Assembly (NCBI RefSeq): GCF_001295925.1
Contig: NZ_LJHQ01000073.1
Location: forward strand, 1 to 58,813
Length of the DNA: 58,813 nt
Direction of reading: 5' to 3'
Source of the DNA: Allobosea sp. AAP35
GTDB taxonomy: Bacteria > Pseudomonadota > Alphaproteobacteria > Rhizobiales > Beijerinckiaceae
The notes under the pieces were generated by a model that saw only the letters and a program-made list of their open reading frames with translations, had not been told where the DNA came from and did no database searches. Positions within the stretch are counted from its first letter, which is position 1; each line of letters opens with the position of its first letter. The position numbers and the translations under genes were made by a program. This document shows, piece by piece, positions 51,367-58,813 of this stretch.

Positions 51367-53175
51367 ATGGCCCCCTTGCTCCATCTGCGCGACGTCGCGC
51401 TCACCTTCGGCGGACAGCCGCTGCTGGAAGCCGCCGAGATCTCGGTCTCGGCCGGAGAGCGCGTCTGCCTCGTCGGCCGCAACGGTTCGGGCAAATCGAC
51501 CCTGCTCAAGATCGCCGCCGGGCTGGTCGAACCCGACAAGGCGGTCCGCTTCGTTCAGCCGGGCTGCACCGTGCGCTATCTGCCGCAGGAGCCTGACTTC
51601 ACCGGCTACAAGACCTCGCTGGCCTATGTCGAGGCGGGGCTGGGACCGGGCGACGACGCCTATCGCGCGCAGTATCTGATCGACGAACTCGGCCTCACCG
51701 GCGAGGAAGACCCGGCGACGATGTCAGGCGGAGAGGCGCGGCGGGCTGCGCTGGCGCGGGTTCTGGCGCCGGAGCCCGACATCCTGCTGCTCGACGAGCC
51801 GACCAACCATCTCGATCTGCCCGTGATCGAATGGCTCGAGCAGGAGCTCAAATCGCTGCGCTCGGCGATGGTGCTGATCAGCCATGACCGTCGCTTCCTG
51901 ACGACGCTGTCGCGCGCCACGATCTGGCTCGATCGCGGGCTGACGCGGCGCATGGACAAAGGGTTTGGCGAGTTCGAGGCCTGGCGCGACGAGGTTCTCG
52001 CGCAGGAGGAGGTCGACCGGCACAAGCTCGACCGCAAGATCGCCCGCGAGGAGGACTGGCTGCGCTATGGCGTCAGCGCGCGGCGCACGCGCAACCAGAG
52101 GCGGCTCGGCGAGTTGCACGGTCTGCGCGAGCAGCGCCGCACGGCGCGCTTTGCCGTCGGCAGCGTCAAGCTCGAGGCCAGCGAGGCGCAGACCTCGGGC
52201 AAGCTGGTGATCGAGGCGGTCAATGTCGCCAAGGCCTATGGCTCGAATGTCGTGATCAAGGATCTGTCGCTGCGTGTGGCGCGCGGCGACCGGATCGGCA
52301 TCGTCGGCCCCAACGGCGCCGGCAAGACGACGCTGATCAACCTGCTTACGGGCCAGCTCGCGCCCGATTCCGGCACGGTGAAGCTCGGCGTCTCGCTGGA
52401 GATGGTTACGCTCGACCAGCGCCGCGAAAGCCTCGATCCGGCGATCCCGCTCGGAGACGCGCTGACGGGCGGTGGGTCCGACCAGGTCATGGTCGGCGAC
52501 ACGCCGCGCCACGTCATCGCCTATATGAAGGACTTCCTGTTCCAGCCGCTGCAGCGGCGCACGCCGATCGGCGCGCTGTCGGGCGGCGAGCGCGGCCGGC
52601 TGATGATCGCGCGGGCGCTCGCAAAACCCTCCAACATGCTGGTGCTGGACGAGCCGACCAACGATCTCGATCTCGAGACGCTCGACCTGCTGCAGGAGCT
52701 TCTGGCCGACTACAAGGGCACGGTGCTGCTGGTCAGCCACGATCGCGACTTCATCGACCGCGTCGTCTCGGCGACGCTGATCTCGGATGGCGATGGCGTC
52801 TGGACCGAGTTTGCCGGCGGCTACACCGATATGCTGGCGCAGCGTGGCCGTGGCGTCGGGGCGAAAGTGAGGGCGCCGGTCGGCAAGGCGCAGTCTGCTG
52901 AGGACGCGCCGACCATCGCCGCAGCCGCGCCGATGGCGAAGCGAAAGCTCTCCTTCAACGAAAAGCATGCGCTGGAGACGCTGCCCGGCAAGATCGAGGT
53001 CCTCCAGGCCGAAGCCGCGAAGCTCAATGCGGCGGTCGCGGGCGATCTCTACACGCGCGATCCCAAGCTCTTCGCCAAGGCCACGACGCGCCTGGAACAG
53101 ATCTCCCGCGAGATCGCCGGTTTCGAGGAGCGCTGGATGGAGCTGGAGACGCTGCGCGAGGATATCGGGGCGTAA
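51367..53175 (+). CDS. uup: ABC-F ATPase Uup
   Basis: A 602-residue soluble protein with two ABC domains. NBD1 has GRNGSGKSTLLK, MSGGEARRAALARVL and ILLLDEPTNHLD; NBD2 has GPNGAGKTTLIN, LSGGERGRLMIARAL and MLVLDEPTNDLD. A charged linker lies between them and a C-terminal coiled coil (LPGKIEVLQAEAAKLNAAVA) typical of Uup follows. No membrane domain is present, so it acts on ribosomes or DNA structures and not in transport. ATG 51367 begins at the canonical N terminus; upstream in-frame codons overlap the antisense gene. Confidence 0.92.
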   Translation: MAPLLHLRDVALTFGGQPLLEAAEISVSAGERVCLVGRNGSGKSTLLKIAAGLVEPDKAVRFVQPGCTVRYLPQEPDFTGYKTSLAYVEAGLGPGDDAYRAQYLIDELGLTGEEDPATMSGGEARRAALARVLAPEPDILLLDEPTNHLDLPVIEWLEQELKSLRSAMVLISHDRRFLTTLSRATIWLDRGLTRRMDKGFGEFEAWRDEVLAQEEVDRHKLDRKIAREEDWLRYGVSARRTRNQRRLGELHGLREQRRTARFAVGSVKLEASEAQTSGKLVIEAVNVAKAYGSNVVIKDLSLRVARGDRIGIVGPNGAGKTTLINLLTGQLAPDSGTVKLGVSLEMVTLDQRRESLDPAIPLGDALTGGGSDQVMVGDTPRHVIAYMKDFLFQPLQRRTPIGALSGGERGRLMIARALAKPSNMLVLDEPTNDLDLETLDLLQELLADYKGTVLLVSHDRDFIDRVVSATLISDGDGVWTEFAGGYTDMLAQRGRGVGAKVRAPVGKAQSAEDAPTIAAAAPMAKRKLSFNEKHALETLPGKIEVLQAEAAKLNAAVAGDLYTRDPKLFAKATTRLEQISREIAGFEERWMELETLREDIGA

Positions 53176-53211
53176 GGCCTGGAAGTCTGGGATAATGGGC
53201 GGAGGCAGACC

Positions 53212-53958
53212 ATGAGACTGAGCGGCAAGACGGCACTGATCACCGGCGCGGCGCAGGGCTTCGGCTTCGGCATCGCCGAGACCTTCGTTAGGGAAGGCGC
53301 CCGCGTCGCGCTGCTCGATCTCAACGGGGAGAAGGCGCAGGAGGCGGCCAGCGCGATCGGGGGCGGGGCCTTTGCCGTGACCTGCGACGTCGCAAGCGCC
53401 CGCAGCGTCGACACGGCAGTGGCACAGGTCATCGCCGCCTTCGGGCGGCTCGACATCATCGTCAACAATGCCGGCACGACCCATCGCAACATGCCGATGA
53501 CCGAGGTGACGGAAGCAGAGTTCGACCGGGTCTTCGCGGTCAACGTCAAGTCGATCTATCTGATGGCGAAGGCGACCGTGCCGCATTTCCGCGAGCATGG
53601 CGGCGGTGTCATCCTGAACATCGGCTCGACGGCGGGCGTCCGGCCGCGGCCCGGCCTGACCTGGTACAACGGCTCGAAAGGCGCGGTGAACCTGCTCTCG
53701 AAGTCGATGGCGGTCGAACTGGCGCCGGACCGCATCCGGGTCAATGCGATCGCGCCGGTGGCCGGCGAGACGCCGCTGCTGGCGACCTTCATGGGCGAGG
53801 ACACGCCCGAGAAGCGCGCCCAGTTCCGCGCCTCGATCCCTTGGGGCCGGCTCTCAACGCCGCAGGACATGGCCAATGCGGCGCTGTTTTTGTGCTCCGA
53901 CGAGGCGGAGATGGTGACGGGGACGGTGCTGGCCGTCGATGGCGGCCGCTGCATCTGA
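53212..53958 (+). CDS. SDR-family oxidoreductase
   Basis: A 248-residue short-chain dehydrogenase. The cofactor motif is ALITGAAQGFGFGIAETF (TGxxxGxG), followed by Asp in VALLDLNG (NAD preference), the NNAG motif in IIVNNAGTTHRN, catalytic Ser in LNIGSTAGV and the YxxxK set in WYNGSKGAVNLLSKSM. The C terminus (GTVLAVDGGRCI) is typical. The substrate cannot be inferred. A GGAGG site precedes the ATG; it follows uup by 36 bp. Confidence 0.9.
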   Translation: MRLSGKTALITGAAQGFGFGIAETFVREGARVALLDLNGEKAQEAASAIGGGAFAVTCDVASARSVDTAVAQVIAAFGRLDIIVNNAGTTHRNMPMTEVTEAEFDRVFAVNVKSIYLMAKATVPHFREHGGGVILNIGSTAGVRPRPGLTWYNGSKGAVNLLSKSMAVELAPDRIRVNAIAPVAGETPLLATFMGEDTPEKRAQFRASIPWGRLSTPQDMANAALFLCSDEAEMVTGTVLAVDGGRCI

Positions 53959-53965
53959 GCAGCAC

Positions 53966-54079
53966 AGCCGTCATTCCGGACAAGCCGCGAAGCGGCGCCG
54001 ATCCGGAATCCATCATTGAGCGCTATCGTGTCTTACGATGGATTCCGGGTCTGCGCTTCGCTTGCCCGGAATGACGGCT
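53966..54079. repeat. Nested intergenic inverted repeat (CATTCCGG type)
   Basis: Perfect 14-bp outer arms (AGCCGTCATTCCGG at 53966-53979 and its complement at 54066-54079) surround perfect 10-bp inner arms (GGAATCCATC at 54005-54014 and its complement at 54037-54046). The element fills the space between the SDR and metallophosphoesterase genes, whose convergent ends flank it. Its sequence resembles dispersed intergenic palindromes of Hyphomicrobiales. Confidence 0.85.
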
Positions 54080-54095
54080 GATGCTGTCGGGAGCT

Positions 54096-54989
54096 TTAAA
54101 CCAGCTTGGTGTGCAGCGCGATCTCCTGGCGGCGCATGACGGTCCCGTCGAGCTCGAAGCAGCGTTGCTCCAGGGTGATGTGCGGCGCTTTCGCGTCGCC
54201 CTCGATCCGGAACAGGTGCCAACTCGCCATCTCGCCATGGCCGAGCGGCCCGATCGAGGCCGAGGGCACGCCGACGATGGGCACATCGCGCCCGAGCCCG
54301 GGCCGCCAAGCGAGCGAAAACCGGTGGTTATGGCCGTGGAGGACGAGATCGGCGCCTTTGCGGGCGAGCATGGCCTCGAAGGCGGTGGCATCGACCAGTT
54401 CGCGGGAGCGCCTCGCACCCCCGACATAGGGCGGGTGATGGATCAGTACGACGCGGATCAGGCCCTCCTCGCGCGCGCGATCGAGCAGGACTTCGGCCCT
54501 GGCGATCTGCTCGCGGCCGACTTTGCCCGTCGCCATCAGCGGCAGGGTCGGGACGCCGGTGTTGAGCCCGATCAGGGCGATATTGCCGGCTCGACGATAC
54601 CAGGGATAGCCGACCTCACCATCGTCTCCGACAACCCAGGGGGCCAGGATGCCGGCGAGTGCCTTGAGCGAAGAGCGCGTATAGGCGTCATGGTTGCCCG
54701 GCACGAAGCTGACCGCATCGCGCGGCCCCAGCGTATCCAGGAAGGTCACGGCCGTCCTGAACTCCTGCGGCAGGCCGATATGGGAGACGTCGCCGGTGCA
54801 GGCGACGTGGTCGGGCAGCTGAGCGCGGATATCCGCGACGATCAGTGCCAGAATGTCCATGTCATGGGCGTGGCGGCGCTTGCGACGCCAGTTGACGTAG
54901 CCGGTCGCGCGCTTGCCGAGCAATTGATGCAGCGCAAACCTTGCGATCGGGGCAAGGTGCGGGTCAGACAGGTGCGCGAGCTTGAACAC
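54096..54989 (-). CDS. Calcineurin-like metallophosphoesterase
   Basis: A 297-residue phosphoesterase with all five metal-binding blocks: LAHLSDPHLAP (DxH), VACTGDVSHIG (GD), VSFVPGNHDAYT (GNHD), VLIHHPPYV (H) and LVLHGHNHRFSLAW (GHxH). A conserved RATGYVNWRRKRRHAH segment follows the first block, as in a subgroup of alphaproteobacterial members. The substrate is unknown. The start codon is GTG 54989. Confidence 0.88.
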   Translation of the reverse strand: MFKLAHLSDPHLAPIARFALHQLLGKRATGYVNWRRKRRHAHDMDILALIVADIRAQLPDHVACTGDVSHIGLPQEFRTAVTFLDTLGPRDAVSFVPGNHDAYTRSSLKALAGILAPWVVGDDGEVGYPWYRRAGNIALIGLNTGVPTLPLMATGKVGREQIARAEVLLDRAREEGLIRVVLIHHPPYVGGARRSRELVDATAFEAMLARKGADLVLHGHNHRFSLAWRPGLGRDVPIVGVPSASIGPLGHGEMASWHLFRIEGDAKAPHITLEQRCFELDGTVMRRQEIALHTKLV

Positions 54990-55072
54990 GGCTTAAGCGC
55001 TTGCCCCGCGACCCATCCCCCGTCAAGCGCCGAAACGGACACGCTTGCGCGTGTTCGTCTCTCGACAAGGCG

Positions 55073-55189
55073 TCAGTTGGCCGCGCCGGTCAGTTCGGAC
55101 ACGATACGCGAATCGGTCAAGGTCAGGGCAGGCTGCCAGATGAAAGCAGGCTTGGCACGAAACCAGGCAAGGATGAATGAGAGCAACAT
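55073..55189 (-). CDS. Possible small protein (38 aa)
   Basis: A short frame encodes MLLSFILAWFRAKPAFIWQP followed by ALTLTDSRIVSELTGAAN, a hydrophobic N terminus and a polar tail. A GGGGA stretch lies before the ATG. It occupies the interval between the metallophosphoesterase and NUDIX genes, where no other gene is seen. No homologue is recognised and chance is quite possible. Confidence 0.25.
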   Translation of the reverse strand: MLLSFILAWFRAKPAFIWQPALTLTDSRIVSELTGAAN

Positions 55190-55321
55190 GACGCGGGTCC
55201 CCAGCGATGAAGCAGTGCTATCTGCCTGGTTTGCGGCGCGTTTGTGACGTATGGGAACCTGCAGCGGCCATCTGCTATGCGCCAATTGCATAGACAAATC
55301 ATAAACCATAAGGGGAGGGGC

Positions 55322-55834
55322 ATGACGGAGCGCCTGTCGGAAACCAGCACCAGGGAGCCTGAAGCCGGGCTGACGCGGCTTCAGCGGCTGCAGGTCCGCG
55401 TGCTTCATACCTATTTTCGGCTCGTGCGCGGCATGACGCTGGGGGTGCGTGCGGTCGTCCTGAACGGAGCCGACGAGGTCTTCCTGATCCGGCATACCTA
55501 TACGCCGGGCTGGCAATTGCCGGGCGGCGGTGTCGAGACGGGGGAAACGTTGAGCGAGGCGCTGGCCAAGGAGCTGCGCGAAGAGGGCTGTATCCGGATG
55601 ACGGGCCTCGCTCAGCTTTACGGCATCTATTTCAATCGGAAGGTCTCGCGTCGCGACCATGTCGCGCTCTATGTCGTCCGGGAGTTTGTCGTCGACGCGG
55701 TCAAGAAGCCGGATATGGAGATCGCCGAGGCGCGCTTCTTTCCGCTCGACGCCCTGCCGGGGGGTCTGACGCCGGCGACGCGGCGACGTCTGGCCGAGGT
55801 TGCCGGGGGCCTGGCGCCCGCCGCCGATTGGTGA
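55322..55834 (+). CDS. NUDIX hydrolase
   Basis: A 170-residue pyrophosphohydrolase. The Nudix box is readable as GGGVETGETLSEALAKELRE followed by EG, with all the catalytic glutamates, after the conserved VFLIRHTYTPGWQLPGGG strand-loop. The N-terminal 40 residues form a basic helix. The substrate (nucleoside diphosphate derivative) is unknown. The ATG follows a strong AAGGGGAGGGG site. Confidence 0.9.
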   Translation: MTERLSETSTREPEAGLTRLQRLQVRVLHTYFRLVRGMTLGVRAVVLNGADEVFLIRHTYTPGWQLPGGGVETGETLSEALAKELREEGCIRMTGLAQLYGIYFNRKVSRRDHVALYVVREFVVDAVKKPDMEIAEARFFPLDALPGGLTPATRRRLAEVAGGLAPAADW

Positions 55835-56020
55835 GCATCGACCGCCGTGGACGACCACGCGACGCTCTGCTACAGCGCCGCCTCATGACGACTGGGCACC
55901 TCATCTCCCTGCTGCGACGACCGACGCGCTGAACGCGCTTGCCGGCATGGCCGCGCCTTGCGCGGACCCTGCGTTCACACCGTCCAGCTTTGTTCTGCCG
56001 CCCGCAGGTTTGCCGCCGTC

Positions 56021-56521
56021 ATGACCTCCTTGCCTTTGACCATCCGCCATGAGCTTCCCGTCGATGCCCCCGCGATCGAGCGTCTGCATGAACGTGCCTT
56101 CGGTCCGGGCCGTTTCGCTCGCACGGCCTTTCGCCTGCGCGAGGGCGTGGCGCCCGACCCGGCTCTGACCTTCGCGGCCCATGTAGGTACGTTCCTGGTC
56201 GGTTCGATCCGGCTGACGCCGGTGTCGGTCGGCGGCCACAAGGCCCTGATGCTGGGGCCGCTTACAGTCGATCCCGCCTTTGAGGGGCGTAGGATCGGCG
56301 CAGCCCTGATGAACAAATCGATCGAGGCAGCGCGGGAGGCGGATCACGAACTCATCTTACTGGTGGGGGACGCGCCCTATTATGCGCGCTTCGGCTTCAC
56401 AGTGATTCCGCCCGGCCAACTCGTGCTGCCGGGCCCGGCCGATCCGGCGCGGTTCCTGGCGCTAGAACTGATCGAGGGCGTGCTGGCGCAGCGGCGGGGC
56501 GTGGTAACGGCGATCCGGTAG
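56021..56521 (+). CDS. GNAT N-acetyltransferase, YhbS-like
   Basis: A 166-residue acetyltransferase resembling YhbS. The acetyl-CoA motif is LMLGPLTVDPAFEGRRIGAA (GRRIGxA), with a characteristic LILLVGDAPYYARFGF segment and a C-terminal PARFLALELIEGVL. The N terminus TIRHELPVDAPAIERLHERA is typical. ATG 56021 is chosen. The substrate is unknown. Confidence 0.88.
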   Translation: MTSLPLTIRHELPVDAPAIERLHERAFGPGRFARTAFRLREGVAPDPALTFAAHVGTFLVGSIRLTPVSVGGHKALMLGPLTVDPAFEGRRIGAALMNKSIEAAREADHELILLVGDAPYYARFGFTVIPPGQLVLPGPADPARFLALELIEGVLAQRRGVVTAIR

Positions 56522-56525
56522 AAAT

Positions 56526-56611
56526 CGTCATTGCGAGCGCAGCGAAGCAATCCAGACCGTCAGCGCCCTACGTCCGTCCCCCTTGATTGCTTCGCTGCGC
56601 TCGCAATGACG
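56526..56611. repeat. Intergenic inverted repeat (CGTCATTGCGAGCG type)
   Basis: Two perfect 27-bp arms at 56526-56552 and 56585-56611 (beginning CGTCATTGCGAGCGCAGCGA on either strand) are separated by 32 bp. The element fills the gap between the GNAT gene and the convergent membrane-protein gene and has the look of a widespread mobile intergenic palindrome. In RNA it would form a long stem and may act as a terminator. Confidence 0.92.
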
Positions 56612-56620
56612 GGAAGGCCG

Positions 56621-58720
56621 TCAGGCGGCCGCGTCCGGGCGCCGGTTGAACTTGCGGCCGCTCTCGCCGATCCAGCCGGCGACGAGCGCGCCGAAGAGCA
56701 AGGCCAGACCGATCAGCCCGATAAAGAGCGGCGAGATCTGGACGCCGCGCACGATGCCGGAATCGCTGATGCGCAGGCCGATCCAGTCCGAGCCGGAAAA
56801 CTGGCTGCCGGCCCGTACCGGCACAATGCGCGGCACCGTCACAGCGGAGCCGGTCTCCTGGCCGATGCGGCGCGAGGAGCCGCCACTGGCCTCGGTCAGC
56901 GCCTGAAGCGCGGACGGGTTGCTGACGACCTCCATCAACTCGCGCGGGTTTTCCGGCCCGACGCTGGCGAAGGCGGTGAGGTTGTCGCCGGCGATGCGGT
57001 GCAAGCCGAATTCGCTGCTGGGAATGCGGGCTGTGAACAGGCCGGGACGTCCGGGCTCAAGCGGGATCGAGCGCGACTGGCCGTCGGGCCCGGTGACGGT
57101 GAGGGGAGCCGGGTTGTCGCCCAGAGTCTGGCGCTCGACCTCGATCACACCGCCGCGCGCAACCGCCCGCAGCGCCTCCTCCTCGAGATCGGGCTCCTTC
57201 ATCAGCCAGTGGCCGAGGCGGCGCAGCAGATCAAGATGCGGGCCGCCATCGCGGAAGCCGCGCGCCCAGAGCCAGGCATGGTCGGAGAGAAACAGCGCGA
57301 CGCGGCCCTTCTGTTCGCGCGCGAGCACCAGCAGGGGCCGTTCGCCGGGCCCGGTCATGACCGAGGAGCCAGTGCGGGCGCGGGCGCCGACCATGCGCAG
57401 CCATTCCCCCCATTGCGGCGGCTCGACCTCGGAGCCCGGCAGGTCGCGCGTCACCGGGTGGCGTCGTCCGGGATCGCTGACGCGGGCGCGATAGGCCTCA
57501 TCGATCACCGAACCATCGGGAATCGCCGGCAGGATCTGGTTGAGCGGCGTGCGGGCGAGTGACTGGCCGCCGGCATATTCCGGTCCGGCTGCGATCAGGA
57601 GCGCGCCGCCCTCGCGGACATAGCGGACGATGTTGTCGAAATAGACCAGCGGCAGGATCGACTGGTTGGCGTAGCGGTCGAAGATGATCAGGTCGAATTC
57701 CTTGATCTTGACCTGGAACAGCTCACGCGTCGGGAAGGCGATCAGCGAAAGCTCGTTGATCGGCGTGCCGTCCTGCTTCTCGGGCGGGCGCAGGATGGTG
57801 AAATGGACGAGGTCGATATTGGCGTCGGCCTTCAGCAGGTTGCGCCAGGTGCGCTCGCCGGGATGGGGCTCGCCCGAGACCAGCAGCACGCGCAGCTTGT
57901 CGCGCACGCCGTCGATGGTGATGACGGCGCGGTTGTTGGCGAGCGTCAGTTCGTTGTCGAGCGGGGCCGCCTCGATCTCGACGACATTGGGGCCGCCGCG
58001 GTCGATCCGCACCGGCACCGACACGGTCTCGCCGACGGTGACATCGCGTCGTGCGATGATCTCGCCATCGCGGCGGATGGTCAGTCCGGCGCGGCCGGGT
58101 CCGCCCTTTTCCAGCACGCGCAGACGCACGACCTGGTCCTTGCCGACGATGCCGAAGCGCGGCGAATCGACCAGCACGATGCGGCGGTCGATTTCGCGCT
58201 CGCGGCCCGTTGACAGCACATGCAGCGGTGCGCGCAGGCCCAGCGCCTCGGCGGTCGGCGGCGCATCATGGGCGAGCCCGTCGGTGATGACGATCGCGCC
58301 CGCGACACGCTCCGAGGGCACGTCTGCCAGGCTCGCGGCCAGCGCCTCGAACAGGCGCGTGCCGTCGCCCGAGCCCTGCGCGTCACGGACCTCGACGATG
58401 CGGGATTCGACATTGGTCAGGCCGCGCAACTGGCGCTCGACCTCGGCCTCGGCGGCCTGCGTCTGCGCCGTGCGGTCGGACAGGCGGTTCGACCCCGAAC
58501 GATCGACCACGACGGAGACGACGTCCTTGACCGGCTCGCGATCCTCGAAAACCAACGACGGATCGGCGAGCGTCACCGTCAGCACGGCGAGCGCGAGCGC
58601 GCGCAGGATGGCGCTCTTGCCCGCCAATACGATCGCCGCGCCGGCCGCCAGGGCAGCCAGAGCGGCCAGGCCGATCAGCAGCGGCAGCGGGACGAGGGGG
58701 GCAAAGGAAAGGCTCCACAT
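56621..58720 (-). CDS. Large membrane protein with vWA- and GATase-like regions
   Basis: A 699-residue protein. Two N-terminal helices (SFAPLVPLPLLIGLAALAAL and a following span) precede a vWA-like domain with VVSVVVDRSGSNRLSD (a MIDAS-like DxSxS variant) and GAIVITDGLAHDA. A central part resembles a class I glutamine amidotransferase fold (LRVLLVSGEPHPGERTWRNL, ALLIAAGPEYAGG, no obvious nucleophile Cys), and a C-terminal membrane helix follows. Such proteins usually follow moxR, DUF58 and DUF4159 genes in Alphaproteobacteria. ATG 58720 overlaps the stop of the preceding gene. Its molecular role is unknown. Confidence 0.85.
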   Translation of the reverse strand: MWSLSFAPLVPLPLLIGLAALAALAAGAAIVLAGKSAILRALALAVLTVTLADPSLVFEDREPVKDVVSVVVDRSGSNRLSDRTAQTQAAEAEVERQLRGLTNVESRIVEVRDAQGSGDGTRLFEALAASLADVPSERVAGAIVITDGLAHDAPPTAEALGLRAPLHVLSTGREREIDRRIVLVDSPRFGIVGKDQVVRLRVLEKGGPGRAGLTIRRDGEIIARRDVTVGETVSVPVRIDRGGPNVVEIEAAPLDNELTLANNRAVITIDGVRDKLRVLLVSGEPHPGERTWRNLLKADANIDLVHFTILRPPEKQDGTPINELSLIAFPTRELFQVKIKEFDLIIFDRYANQSILPLVYFDNIVRYVREGGALLIAAGPEYAGGQSLARTPLNQILPAIPDGSVIDEAYRARVSDPGRRHPVTRDLPGSEVEPPQWGEWLRMVGARARTGSSVMTGPGERPLLVLAREQKGRVALFLSDHAWLWARGFRDGGPHLDLLRRLGHWLMKEPDLEEEALRAVARGGVIEVERQTLGDNPAPLTVTGPDGQSRSIPLEPGRPGLFTARIPSSEFGLHRIAGDNLTAFASVGPENPRELMEVVSNPSALQALTEASGGSSRRIGQETGSAVTVPRIVPVRAGSQFSGSDWIGLRISDSGIVRGVQISPLFIGLIGLALLFGALVAGWIGESGRKFNRRPDAAA

Positions 58721-58800
58721 CAGATCGATTTCCTGTTCCAGCTCGGCCCCATGCGCGTCATCAGTCGCGTTAGGACACGGCAGGCACGACGCCACTCCCT
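58720..58800 (-). CDS. Partial C terminus of the upstream gene
   Basis: The last 26 codons of an open frame read REWRRACRVLTRLMTRMGPS followed by WNRKSI and a TGA that overlaps the ATG of the membrane-protein gene (TGATG). The rest lies beyond the window. By the usual order of this locus it would belong to the DUF58/DUF4159 group, but the fragment is too short to identify. Confidence 0.45.
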   Translation of the reverse strand, partial: REWRRACRVLTRLMTRMGPSWNRKSI

Positions 58801-58813
58801 CCCCCCCCCCCCC
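58801..58813. repeat. Terminal run of C
   Basis: The window ends in 13 consecutive C. Its position exactly at the end suggests an assembly or sequencing artefact and not genomic sequence. Confidence 0.7.

Noticed and set aside
51724..53598. 624-codon open frame on the minus strand
   Set aside because: It lies antisense to uup and the SDR, both with complete motifs; no family pattern in the antisense product.
1..58813. CRISPR arrays, rRNA genes, prophage
   Set aside because: No regularly spaced repeats, rRNA sequence or phage structural genes were seen; the only phage-like item is the Gp49-type toxin.

Overview
The window is about 58.8 kb of GC-rich DNA from an alphaproteobacterium. It carries CtrA, ChpT, SciP and FlbD together with EipA (DUF1134), which places it in the Hyphomicrobiales (Rhizobiales). 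The general look, including Tat-exported Arg/Tyr-rich small proteins, would fit a Bosea-like genus, but the genus is inference. It looks like a whole contig: the left end is a decayed IS3-family transposase and the right end is a run of 13 C.

Left part (0.85-22 kb): a tRNA with CAT anticodon, mnmA and a small methyltransferase, then a motility region. Its units are fliK-flgD-sciP, fliF-fliG-flbE(fliH)-fliN-flbD, flhA, and fliI and fliJ on the minus strand. TTAA-N7-TTAA-like CtrA boxes, each with one mismatch, lie before sciP, fliF and flhA. The motility genes are interspersed with an MFS transporter flanked by two paralogous Tat-exported Arg-rich proteins, a DMT exporter, a YbhN-like membrane protein, a GNAT enzyme and an MFS fragment lodged between fliI and fliJ.

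Middle (22-31 kb): ctrA, with three GANTC sites in its upstream region, is convergent with a chemotaxis operon read chpT > cheA > cheW > cheY > cheB > cheR. The window thus holds the phosphotransferase (ChpT), the master regulator (CtrA), its antagonist (SciP) and the class II/III flagellar regulator (FlbD), next to many of their likely targets. cysQ, a YHS-domain protein and eipA follow.

Right part (31-58.8 kb): accessory and metabolic genes. They include a membrane-anchored coiled-coil protein, a KdgK-like sugar kinase with a HAD hydrolase, an intact HigBA-like toxin-antitoxin pair with a perfect 24-bp palindromic operator, and a large YfhO-like membrane protein. Next are ribA, cytochrome b561, and a tightly coupled four-gene minus-strand operon (dehydrogenase, PTPS-like, glycosyltransferase, methyltransferase). 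The operon looks like an uncharacterised small-molecule pathway, possibly pterin-like. It is followed by opgH with an FkbM methyltransferase, and a second toxin-antitoxin pair whose toxin carries an in-frame TAG. The end holds hyi-glk, an acyltransferase, uup, an SDR, a metallophosphoesterase, a NUDIX hydrolase, a GNAT enzyme, two kinds of intergenic inverted repeat, and part of a large vWA/GATase-like membrane protein locus.
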